37,166 bases of DNA from Actinobacteria bacterium casp-actino5 (lineage in GTDB: Bacteria; Actinomycetota; Acidimicrobiia; Acidimicrobiales; Ilumatobacteraceae): assembly GCA_001510385.1 (NCBI GenBank), contig LFFE01000002.1:1-37166 (forward strand), in the 5' to 3' direction. The translations under genes were made by a program, and so were the position numbers. This document shows, piece by piece, positions 15,325-23,125 of the stretch. Every line of letters begins with the position of its first letter. The stretch's first letter is position 1. The notes beneath the pieces were generated by a model. It worked only from the letters and a program-made list of their open reading frames with translations, ran no database searches and was not told the DNA's origin.

Positions 15325-16758
15325 CTAACGGCTGCGATAGGTCGCTGATGAGCCTGAGGCATCCTTATTGAGACGACGCGTCAGGTGCAACCCTTCAAGT
15401 ACGAACTCAACTGCGGCGGCCGTCGCAGCTGGCGACGGATCTTCTCCGGCAAAACGAGCGACAGCGGGACCAAGTGCAGGTACCTCGTTGACTAGTTGGG
15501 CAAGTTCTTCACTCGTTCGATCTTCTCCGGTATGCGCAACAACGCCCTCTTCAAAGGCCTCCACAATTGCCGTCGTCAGAGTTCCATCATGGCGATTGAC
15601 AAACACCTGATGAACGGCTCCTTTGATGAGATTGTCAAAGATCTGACCTTCTCGACCGTCATCCATCGACTCAATCTCGATTTTTCCGATCGACGACGCC
15701 GCAAGTGCATCAAGATCATCGACCCGTGCAACCACAGGATTCTCTCCAGCGCGCAAACCCCGTCTCAGCGCATTTGCTGCCAACGACTCGTAGTTGGACA
15801 CACTCAAACGAACACTCACGCCACTGCGCTGATTCACATGACTACTCGCACGAGCAAGGTGGCTGAACTCTGCAACAACAAGGCCAAGATATTCAGGAAC
15901 CTCAACCATTACTCCGCCGACCGAGGTGGTGCTTGCCTCTTGCTGCATGATCGAATACTCGAGCCCAACCTCCAGTGGATAGTGGGTCCGAATTTGACTT
16001 CCAAAGCGGTCCTTCAACGGCGTAATGATTCGCCCGCGATTCGTGTAGTCATCAGGGTTCGCCGATGCCACCAGCATGATGTCAAGAGGTAGGCGAACTC
16101 GATGGCCACGAATCTGGATATCGCGCTCTTCAAGCACGTTCAATAATCCGACTTGAATGCGCTCCGAAAGATCTGGTAGCTCGTTCATTGCAAAAATTCC
16201 GCGGTTCGTTCGAGGAACCATCCCATAATGCAGGGTTAGCTCGTCGGAAAGATACCGGCCTTCTGCAACCTTGATCGGGTCAACCTCGCCAATCAGATCA
16301 GCAATTGACGTATCGGGAGTTGCGAGCTTCTCGCCGTATCGATCACTGCGATGAACCCAACCAATCGGCATCTCATCACCGAGTTCTGCTGCAAGATCCC
16401 GCGCATGCCGCGACACCGGAGCGTATGGATCATCGTTAATTTCTGAACCTGCAACAATTGGCATCCACTCATCGAGCAGTCCAACCAACGAGCGAATCAT
16501 TCTCGTTTTCGCCTGCCCGCGTTCACCCAAGAAAATGACGTCGTGACCAGCAAGCAGAGCGTTCTCCAACTGCGGCATCACCGTGTCTTCATAGCCAAGC
16601 ACACCTTCGAACAGCGGTCTTCCGGCGGCGATACTGGCGACCGCGTTTTCGCGTACCTCTTCCTTCACTGGACGAGATACCCATCCCGAGGCCCGAAGCT
16701 CTCCGAGCGTTAATGGAAGATCGGAAGGAACATTCATTGGATGCACGTCAGAACCCAT
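15325..16758 (-). CDS. MoxR / magnesium-chelatase-like AAA+ ATPase
   Basis: The 477-residue AAA+ protein has Walker A GERGQAKT (residues 78-85, Lys84), a Walker B region GIFAMNELPD with Glu193, sensor-1 Asn234 in SANPDDYTNRG, and LKDRFG with a candidate Arg251. Asn replaces Asp ahead of the Walker B Glu; I believe this is usual in this Rv0958-like group. MoxR ATPases work with VWA proteins to remodel other complexes, and the VWA partner lies downstream beyond the cyclase gene. ATG 16758 follows TAGGTT by six bases; ATG 16737 is a later in-frame option. Its stop faces the cyclase stop across 47 bases. Confidence 0.9.
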   Translation of the reverse strand: MGSDVHPMNVPSDLPLTLGELRASGWVSRPVKEEVRENAVASIAAGRPLFEGVLGYEDTVMPQLENALLAGHDVIFLGERGQAKTRMIRSLVGLLDEWMPIVAGSEINDDPYAPVSRHARDLAAELGDEMPIGWVHRSDRYGEKLATPDTSIADLIGEVDPIKVAEGRYLSDELTLHYGMVPRTNRGIFAMNELPDLSERIQVGLLNVLEERDIQIRGHRVRLPLDIMLVASANPDDYTNRGRIITPLKDRFGSQIRTHYPLEVGLEYSIMQQEASTTSVGGVMVEVPEYLGLVVAEFSHLARASSHVNQRSGVSVRLSVSNYESLAANALRRGLRAGENPVVARVDDLDALAASSIGKIEIESMDDGREGQIFDNLIKGAVHQVFVNRHDGTLTTAIVEAFEEGVVAHTGEDRTSEELAQLVNEVPALGPAVARFAGEDPSPAATAAAVEFVLEGLHLTRRLNKDASGSSATYRSR

Positions 16759-16764
16759 GAGGCG

Positions 16765-16770
16765 AACCTA
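16765..16770 (-). promoter_or_regulatory. -10 element (TAGGTT) of the MoxR gene
   Basis: TAGGTT on the minus strand ends six bases before ATG 16758. No Shine-Dalgarno site is present at a usable distance. Confidence 0.4.
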
Positions 16771-16831
16771 GTTCGAAGCGCAACCTCAAGCCTGATCCAG
16801 CGGCTGGCCAAACTTCGCAAAATGAAGTAGG

Positions 16832-16837
16832 TACGAT
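16832..16837 (+). promoter_or_regulatory. -10 element (TACGAT) of the GH2 gene
   Basis: TACGAT lies six bases before GTG 16844. It is identical to the hexamer before moaE. Confidence 0.42.
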
Positions 16838-16843
16838 CTGAAG

Positions 16844-18997
16844 GTGTCATCTTGGCTACTCGATGGGGTTTGGAACGCCGCTGAAGTTCGCGACGAACAC
16901 CGATCTCGGGCAATCGGACCCAACCTGGATCACACCGAATGGCGGGAAATTCGCGTGCCAGGCCATTGGGCTGACATCGAACCACCCCTTACAACAAATG
17001 GCCCACTCACCTACCGCACCACCGTCAACGCCGACCCCACTCCAGACGGTCAACGTCGTTGGCTTAAATTTGACGGTATCTCGTATCAAGCGGACGTATG
17101 GCTTGACGGCGCGTACCTCGGCGACACCGAGGGTTACTTTGCGCCACATGTCTTTGACGTCACCGACCTGTGGCGACTGTCAGACACCCATGTCGTCGCT
17201 GTCGAAGTGCATTGCCCCCCGACGGAGCCGGGACCACGCCGAGCAATAACAGGAGTGTTACAAGATCCCTCTGGGCCGAGCACTCCCAACCCAGGAGGTA
17301 TCTGGCGAAGTGTTCACCTCGTCGACACCGGGCCCATACGAATCGATGCCATGCGCGTTCTCTGTCAAGATGCGACGACCGAACGCGCACATCTCAGAAT
17401 GCACGCTCGGCTCGATAGCAATCGCAGTTGCGCAGCCGATGTCCAGACCACCGTCGACGGTCGAGTGGTTGCAGAAAACCGAATCACCATCGCTGCAGGC
17501 CACAACGACGTTGCATGGCGTATTGACATTCCAGCACCTGAACTCTGGTGGCCGCGCGACCTCGGTGACCAGAACCTTGTCGATATTGAAGTTGTCGTTT
17601 CGGTAGATGACACAGTGAGCGACACTGCTCATCGCCGCACGGGACTACGAGAGGTGGCGTGGGACGATTGGACCTGCTCGATCAACGGTGAACGGATCTT
17701 TCTCAAAGGCGCCAATTTGATGCCCATTGACGTGCTCTTGGGGCGCGCTGACGACGAGTACACCCGTCGATTAATGAACGATGCGGTTGAACTAGGACTC
17801 GACATGCTGCGCGTCCACGGCCACATCGCATCTACAGCGGTGTACGAATCAGCCGATGAGCTCGGCCTCCTCCTCATGCAGGACTTCCCGCTCCAAGGTG
17901 TGCAACGCCGACAGGTTCGCCAGGCGGCACTCAACCAAGCGAGCCAGATGGTTGACCTTCTCGGTCATCATCCCAGTGTTATTTCGTGGTGGGCGCACGA
18001 CGAGCCATTCGCAAAACCCGCCGATGGCTCCGTTGACCAAGTGCAGACCCTGGGCCTTGCTGGTCGCGCCCGCGAACTCGCAACGAGGGTTCAAAGAGCC
18101 GTACGCGACCAGGCGCCAACATGGAATCGATCGGTGCTCGACCCAATCATCAAACGCGCGATTGAGGACGCCGATCCAACACGACGCTGCGTTGCCCACT
18201 CAGGAGTGCTTCCGCACCTGCCACTTCTCAACGGCACCGATGCTCATCTCTACATCGGCTGGACGGACGGACCGATCTCATTGCTACCTCGCGAATCAGC
18301 AAGGTTTCCAAACCTTTTTCGCTTCGTCTCTGAGTTTGGTGCTCCTGCCGTTTCACGGTCTCCGGCTGTGAACGAATCGCTTACGGCCGGACGGTGGCCC
18401 GATGCAGATTGGAATACGTTCGCTGAGCGCACAGGAACGGAACGATGGCAGTACGAACAATCAACGCATCCCCACTTATTCCTTGATGCTGACGCATGGG
18501 TTGAGCAAACCGAACAGCACCAAAGCGATGTCATCTCGGCTTGGATCTCACACTTGCGGCGCATCGCCTACACGCCGACAGGCGGATTCTGTGTTCGAGC
18601 GCTGAATGACCACACTGCCGACAGTGGTTGGGGTGTGATCGATATCAATGGAAACCGGCGGCCAGCCTTTGCAGCGCTTCGTTCTGCCTGTCAGCCTGTT
18701 GTCATCACCATTGATGCGCTACCAGCAACCACGACAGCCAGTGGTCAAGTCTCGGTTGCAGTTCATGTTGCGAGCGACCTCCGCCATGACATCGAAGGCG
18801 CCGCTGTCGACGTGGATATCACAGGCTCTCAGTTGATCCAGAATCAACGTTTCGTCGGCACGATTGAAGCAGATGCAAGTTCGTATATCGGAACCATCAC
18901 CACCATCGCTCCCGCGGATGGCAACATCGAAATCACCGCAACGTTGATCACCGACTACGGAACGTCAACGGCGAAGACCACCTCGGTGGTTATCTAA
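16844..18997 (+). CDS. glycoside hydrolase family 2 protein (beta-mannosidase/beta-galactosidase-like)
   Basis: This 717-residue protein has the GH2 order: a jelly-roll sugar-binding domain with YQADVWLDGAYLGDTEGYF (about residues 80-110), an immunoglobulin-like domain (about 165-270), a TIM barrel from INGERIFLKGANLMP (about 285), and a C-terminal beta-domain. The nucleophile is probably Glu497 (FVSEFG) and the acid/base Glu387 in WAHDEPF. In clan A, Asn normally precedes the acid/base residue, but here it is Asp386. The enzyme has no signal peptide, so it would act on sugars already imported; the exact substrate is open. GTG 16844 is preceded by TACGAT. It stands alone between MoxR and sdhB and ends 36 bases from sdhB with no obvious terminator. 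Confidence 0.85.
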   Translation: MSSWLLDGVWNAAEVRDEHRSRAIGPNLDHTEWREIRVPGHWADIEPPLTTNGPLTYRTTVNADPTPDGQRRWLKFDGISYQADVWLDGAYLGDTEGYFAPHVFDVTDLWRLSDTHVVAVEVHCPPTEPGPRRAITGVLQDPSGPSTPNPGGIWRSVHLVDTGPIRIDAMRVLCQDATTERAHLRMHARLDSNRSCAADVQTTVDGRVVAENRITIAAGHNDVAWRIDIPAPELWWPRDLGDQNLVDIEVVVSVDDTVSDTAHRRTGLREVAWDDWTCSINGERIFLKGANLMPIDVLLGRADDEYTRRLMNDAVELGLDMLRVHGHIASTAVYESADELGLLLMQDFPLQGVQRRQVRQAALNQASQMVDLLGHHPSVISWWAHDEPFAKPADGSVDQVQTLGLAGRARELATRVQRAVRDQAPTWNRSVLDPIIKRAIEDADPTRRCVAHSGVLPHLPLLNGTDAHLYIGWTDGPISLLPRESARFPNLFRFVSEFGAPAVSRSPAVNESLTAGRWPDADWNTFAERTGTERWQYEQSTHPHLFLDADAWVEQTEQHQSDVISAWISHLRRIAYTPTGGFCVRALNDHTADSGWGVIDINGNRRPAFAALRSACQPVVITIDALPATTTASGQVSVAVHVASDLRHDIEGAAVDVDITGSQLIQNQRFVGTIEADASSYIGTITTIAPADGNIEITATLITDYGTSTAKTTSVVI

Positions 18998-19033
18998 ACC
19001 CTTCGAACAGCAACAAGTCGCAGGGCAACGTCT

Positions 19034-19810
19034 CTACGCCCGCGAAAGTTGCTTGCGGTTCTGAGTCTTTGCTTTCCGGTAATCGGAGTTCATGAGCGCG
19101 ATCACGTCAATTGAAATTTCTTTCGGGCACGCAGCTTCACATTCGCCGTGGTTAGTGCATGAACCAAAGTAAGAATCCATCGTCTCCACCATGTTTTCCG
19201 CTCGGCTGAAGCGCTCAGCCTGCCCCTGCGGTAACAGGTTGAGGTGAGTGATCTTCGCAGCGGTGAAGAGGTTTGCGGCACCATTTGGGCAGGCCGCAAC
19301 GCAAGCTCCGCAACCAATGCATTGGGCTGCGTCCATTGCGGCATCCGAGACCGGCTTTGGCACGGGAATGAGGTTTGCATCAGGTGCACCACCGGTTGCA
19401 GCCGTGATGTAACCGCCAGCCTCGACGATGCGATCGAATGCCGAACGATCGACCATGAGGTCTCGGATGATCGGAAATGCGCTGGCACGCCACGGCTCGA
19501 TCACAATGGTGTCGCCCGATGAGAACTTACGCATGTGCAACTGGCAGGTAGCGGTGCCACGTTCTGGTCCGTGTGCTTGACCGTTGATCATCAATGAGCA
19601 AGTTCCACAAATACCTTCACGGCAGTCGTGGTCAAACACGATCGCTTCCTTGCCATCTTCGATAAGACGCTCATTCAAGATGTCGATCATTTCAAGGAAT
19701 GAAGCCTCATCAGTGATCTCATCAATCATGTGGGTCTCAAACGCGCCATTTGTCGTTGGCCCGTCTTGACGCCATACCTTCAGGGTCAGATTCTTGAGAA
19801 TATTTGTCAC
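19034..19810 (-). CDS. sdhB: succinate dehydrogenase iron-sulfur subunit
   Basis: The 258-residue SdhB holds the three clusters linking FAD to quinone. Cys63, Cys68, Cys71 and Cys89 form the [2Fe-2S] site (CREGICGTC). The ferredoxin-like half has Cys164, 167, 170 and 174 ([12 protein letters not shown]) and Cys218, 224 and 228 ([12 protein letters not shown]) for the other two clusters. It is the last gene of sdhC-sdhA-sdhB. Its GTG start overlaps the sdhA stop as GTGA and has GGAG six bases upstream inside sdhA, so translation is coupled. Sequence style fits the B-type enzymes with a single cytochrome b subunit. Confidence 0.96.
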   Translation of the reverse strand: MTNILKNLTLKVWRQDGPTTNGAFETHMIDEITDEASFLEMIDILNERLIEDGKEAIVFDHDCREGICGTCSLMINGQAHGPERGTATCQLHMRKFSSGDTIVIEPWRASAFPIIRDLMVDRSAFDRIVEAGGYITAATGGAPDANLIPVPKPVSDAAMDAAQCIGCGACVAACPNGAANLFTAAKITHLNLLPQGQAERFSRAENMVETMDSYFGSCTNHGECEAACPKEISIDVIALMNSDYRKAKTQNRKQLSRA

Positions 19811-21729
19811 TTGTAGCTCCGTGTCTGTAAGTGGACTTCCTCGTAAGCAAGGTCTTCAACGTGGCGGTTCGGCGCCATTGGGTCACCGGTGTTTTCCCAT
19901 GCGGCGACGTGAGCAAAGTTGTCGTCATCTCGGAGGGCCTCGCCGTCTTCGGTCTGGTACTCCGACCTGAAGTGGCCACCGCATGATTCCTTGCGATCAA
20001 GGGCATCACGACACATCAACATGCCAAGTTCGAAGAAATCTTCGACTCGACCAGCCTTCTCGAGGGTTTGGTTGAGGCCATCAGTGCCACCGGTGACACG
20101 AAGGTCTTTCTTGAACTCTTCGTAGAGGGCTGGGATTTCACCGAGGGCCTTCTCGAGCCCGGCCTCGGTTCGTTCCATGCCGCAGTAATCCCAGATGATC
20201 TTGCCGAGTTCGCGGTGGAACCAATCCGGTGACCTCGTGCCACCGATCGATGCGAACCGGTCGTAACGCTCACGAGCCTCGCTTTCGACCTTTGAGAACT
20301 CTGGATGAGTTGTGTCAGGAACCGACTTGTTGAGCCACTGAGAGAGGTAGTTCGAGATCGTGTAAGGAAGCACGAAGTAGCCATCGGAGAGGCCTTGCAT
20401 CAATGCAGAGGCACCGAGACGGTTCGCTCCGTGGTCAGAGAAGTTGGCTTCGCCGGCCGCGTACAAACCTGGAATTGTGGTCATGAGTTCGTAGTCGACC
20501 CATAGACCGCCCATCGTGTAGTGCGACGCTGGGTAGATGCGCATCGGAACGTCATACGGATTTTCTCCGGTGATGCGCTCGTACATGTCGAACAAGTTGC
20601 CGTAACGCTCCGCGACGGTTTCCTTGCCAAGGCGCCCGATGGCTTCGCTGAAATCGAGATACACCCCGTTCTGCTTCGGTCCGACGCCCTGACCCGCATC
20701 GACAGCACGCTTTGCTGCTCGAGATGAAATGTCACGAGGAGCAAGGTTGCCGAAGCTCGGATAGAGCCGCTCGAGGTAATAGTCACGCTCATCTTCAGGA
20801 ATGAGGTGGGGCTCACGATTGTCACCAGCAACCTTTGGCACCCATACGCGTCCATCGTTACGAAGCGACTCTGACATCAAGGTCAGCTTCGACTGGAAAT
20901 CATCGCTCTGCGGGATGCAAGTCGGGTGAATCTGGGTGTAACACGGGTTTGCAAAGAATGCTCCACGCTTGTGCGCTCTCCAGGCTGCAGTGACGTTGCA
21001 CGCCATTGCGTTCGTCGACAGGAAGAACGCGTTTCCGTATCCACCAGTTGCGAGCACGACCGCGTGTGCCGAATGCGATGACACCTCGCCAGTCATGAGG
21101 TCTCGAACGACAATTCCTGCTGCGCGACCTTCAATCACCACCACATCCACGAGCTCGCTGCGGTTGAACAAACGAACACCGCCTTGACCAACCTGGCGAG
21201 CCAGCTGCTGGTATGCCCCGAGCAGCAGCTGCTGGCCCGTTTGACCGCGGGCGTAGAACGTCCTGCTCACTTGGGCTCCACCGAATGAACGGTTGTCGAG
21301 CATTCCGCCATACTCACGGGCGAATGGCACACCTTGAGCAACCATCTGGTCGATGATGTTCACCGATACTTCTGCGAGACGATGAACGTTCGCTTCACGT
21401 GAACGGAAGTCGCCACCCTTAATCGTGTCGTAGAACAAACGATGGACCGAGTCGCCGTCGCCGCGGTAGTTCTTGGCTGCGTTGATGCCGCCCTGAGCCG
21501 CAATCGAGTGGGCTCGACGAGGAGAATCATGAAACGTGAAGGCGTCAACTTGATAACCAAGCTCTGCAAGAGTCGCTGCCGCAGAAGCACCCGCTAGGCC
21601 TGTTCCGACGACGATGACCTTAAATTTGCGCTTATTCGCAGGGTTCACCAACTTTTCGTTGGCTTTAAAGTTTTCCCATTTATCGGCCATTGGGCCTTCT
21701 GGAATTTTTGAATCGAGAATTGAACTCAT
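19807..21729 (-). CDS. sdhA: succinate dehydrogenase flavoprotein subunit
   Basis: The 640-residue SdhA oxidises succinate to fumarate on the cytoplasmic side of the membrane. The FAD-binding [12 protein letters not shown] (residues 40-51) is followed by [17 protein letters not shown], where His74 is the expected covalent FAD attachment site. [12 protein letters not shown], the active-site stretch [16 protein letters not shown] and [20 protein letters not shown] complete the signature. The N-terminus is about 30 residues longer than in proteobacteria, as is common in B-type enzymes. GAGGAG lies nine bases before ATG 21729. sdhC ends 23 bases upstream, confirming one operon. Confidence 0.97.
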   Translation of the reverse strand: MSSILDSKIPEGPMADKWENFKANEKLVNPANKRKFKVIVVGTGLAGASAAATLAELGYQVDAFTFHDSPRRAHSIAAQGGINAAKNYRGDGDSVHRLFYDTIKGGDFRSREANVHRLAEVSVNIIDQMVAQGVPFAREYGGMLDNRSFGGAQVSRTFYARGQTGQQLLLGAYQQLARQVGQGGVRLFNRSELVDVVVIEGRAAGIVVRDLMTGEVSSHSAHAVVLATGGYGNAFFLSTNAMACNVTAAWRAHKRGAFFANPCYTQIHPTCIPQSDDFQSKLTLMSESLRNDGRVWVPKVAGDNREPHLIPEDERDYYLERLYPSFGNLAPRDISSRAAKRAVDAGQGVGPKQNGVYLDFSEAIGRLGKETVAERYGNLFDMYERITGENPYDVPMRIYPASHYTMGGLWVDYELMTTIPGLYAAGEANFSDHGANRLGASALMQGLSDGYFVLPYTISNYLSQWLNKSVPDTTHPEFSKVESEARERYDRFASIGGTRSPDWFHRELGKIIWDYCGMERTEAGLEKALGEIPALYEEFKKDLRVTGGTDGLNQTLEKAGRVEDFFELGMLMCRDALDRKESCGGHFRSEYQTEDGEALRDDDNFAHVAAWENTGDPMAPNRHVEDLAYEEVHLQTRSYK

Positions 21730-21752
21730 GTTGGAAGTCTCCTCAACGTGTC

Positions 21753-22535
21753 CTATGAAAGCGGCTGGAAGTTGATGACTCCGGCAAGAGTCATAATCGG
21801 GAATGACACATTTCCGACGACCACTGCGGCCGCAATTCCGGTTGCAATCGCTCTACGCCAGCGGTTGAACCGAGGGTTATTCCATCCCATTGACTGGAAC
21901 AGGCTCCAAACGCCATGGAACAAGTGAATTCCTAGTGCAATATTTGCAACGATGTAGAGCGCAGCGACTGGAACTCTCGAAAGGCTCGCATCAAGGTTTC
22001 GATAAATCGCTCCGTACTCAAATCCTGGGTTCAACCAACCCCAGGTGAGATCCGCAAGGTGCCAGGCGATGAAGAACAACACAAGAACGCCTGACCAGCG
22101 CATCGTGCGACTCGCAAAATTAGCCACCTGATAGTCACGTGCACCTTGATACTTCACCGGTCGCGCCTTGCGATTGAGCATCGTGAGCGACCATGCCGCA
22201 TGCAAGTGAAGGATGATTGCGCCAATTAGAACCAGGCGTAGGCCCCAGAGGGCATAGCCATGCGGCAAGATTGGGACGAGAAGCTCGCGCAGAAACTCAC
22301 CATAAACATCGATGTCGTAGGCCTGCTCGCCGTTGTGTTCGATGGCACCGAGGTAGACCTTCAGGTTGCCGACCATGTGCCCGATAATGAAGCCAACGCC
22401 GATAATCCCGGTGACCGCCATGACGTACTTCTTGCCAATGGCAGTCGAGTAGAGGTCGAGGAGGAACGGTTTACGAGATGACGATTTCTTCATGGCGGTC
22501 CCGGAAACCGGTCCGCGCTGGAGAGTCTGCGACAT
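21753..22535 (-). CDS. sdhC: succinate dehydrogenase cytochrome b subunit (single-subunit B-type anchor)
   Basis: The 260-residue membrane protein has five hydrophobic helices and no separate SdhD is present, as in Bacillus- and Bacteroidetes-type enzymes. Histidines suited to hold two haems lie in helices: [32 protein letters not shown] and [11 protein letters not shown]. It anchors SdhAB and passes electrons to quinone, usually menaquinone in this type. I chose ATG 22535 because TAGCGT stands seven bases upstream. A TTG at 22574 lies upstream of that box, and an ATG at 22493 (MKKSSSRK) would also give a good protein. It heads the sdhCAB operon. Confidence 0.92.
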   Translation of the reverse strand: MSQTLQRGPVSGTAMKKSSSRKPFLLDLYSTAIGKKYVMAVTGIIGVGFIIGHMVGNLKVYLGAIEHNGEQAYDIDVYGEFLRELLVPILPHGYALWGLRLVLIGAIILHLHAAWSLTMLNRKARPVKYQGARDYQVANFASRTMRWSGVLVLFFIAWHLADLTWGWLNPGFEYGAIYRNLDASLSRVPVAALYIVANIALGIHLFHGVWSLFQSMGWNNPRFNRWRRAIATGIAAAVVVGNVSFPIMTLAGVINFQPLS

Positions 22536-22542
22536 GGCTCTT

Positions 22543-22548
22543 ACGCTA
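22543..22548 (-). promoter_or_regulatory. -10 element (TAGCGT) of sdhCAB
   Basis: TAGCGT on the minus strand ends seven bases before ATG 22535 in the 66-base gap after the hxlR-type gene. Confidence 0.4.
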
Positions 22549-22601
22549 GTTGCCAAGACGGGTGTTCGGCACAATCGACTGCCGCCCGCTGACCAAGTTT
22601 T

Positions 22602-23045
22602 TTACGAGCCAGAGCTGCTGGATACACCCTTCACGGCATGCGGACCGAACGTCGATTGGCATGAACGACACCAAAAAGCTTGCTCTAGTTCGGTGCCACA
22701 GGGACCGTGCACAAGGATGACGTCGCTTGACTTCTCCTGCGAGTACTCCTCGCTCCACCTCACCAGCGCAACCAGTGCCGGCGAGAGTGCCAATCCGGCT
22801 TCGGTGAGCCGATACTCATATCGGACTGGTTTGTCCTGGTATTTCACACGTTCAAAAATGCCAAATTTCACCAAACGGCGTAAGCGTTCGGTCAGCACGG
22901 GCCGTGCAATTCCTAGATCATCACAGAAGTCGTCGAAGCGCCGAATGCCTCGAAGTCCGGCTCGAACCAGGAGAATGGACCATCTGTCTCCAACAACACG
23001 AAGAGTTTCTTCGATTGCCGCTCCCGGTTGCTGATGACGCTCCAT
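22602..23045 (-). CDS. HxlR-family winged-helix transcription regulator
   Basis: This 147-residue protein begins with the HxlR signature ETLRVVGDRWSILLVRAGLRGIRRFDDFCDDLGI, written here only to mark the helix pair (residues about 13-45), then the recognition helix with VLTERLRRLVKFGIFERV and the wing YEYRLTEAGLAL. The C-terminal extension has Cys in HGPCG and a CRSC pair, probably a small metal- or redox-binding knob seen in actinobacterial members. It diverges from fbiC over an 80-base gap that carries a perfect palindrome, so it probably controls fbiC and itself (inference). ATG 23045 gives a normal N-terminus; TTG 23069 and GTG 23063 are in-frame alternatives. Confidence 0.88.
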   Translation of the reverse strand: MERHQQPGAAIEETLRVVGDRWSILLVRAGLRGIRRFDDFCDDLGIARPVLTERLRRLVKFGIFERVKYQDKPVRYEYRLTEAGLALSPALVALVRWSEEYSQEKSSDVILVHGPCGTELEQAFWCRSCQSTFGPHAVKGVSSSSGS

Positions 23046-23082
23046 TACGTAGCGAAGGTACACCCTCAATCACGACCAAAAC

Positions 23083-23109
23083 TACTGAGTTCGGATTCCG
23101 AACTCAGTA
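23083..23109. promoter_or_regulatory. 27-base perfect palindrome, probable HxlR operator between hxlR and fbiC
   Basis: Arms TACTGAGTTCGGA and TCCGAACTCAGTA are exact reverse complements around a single T. HxlR/YodB-type dimers bind inverted repeats with TACT...AGTA ends, which this has. It abuts TAGTTT (23079-23084, minus), a candidate -10 for the hxlR-type gene, and ends four bases before the fbiC -10. A bound dimer would block both promoters. Confidence 0.72.
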
Positions 23110-23113
23110 TTGC

Positions 23114-23119
23114 TACAGT
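23114..23119 (+). promoter_or_regulatory. -10 element (TACAGT) of fbiC
   Basis: TACAGT ends six bases before ATG 23126. The -35 region would lie inside the palindrome. Confidence 0.48.
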
Positions 23120-23125
23120 TAGGGA

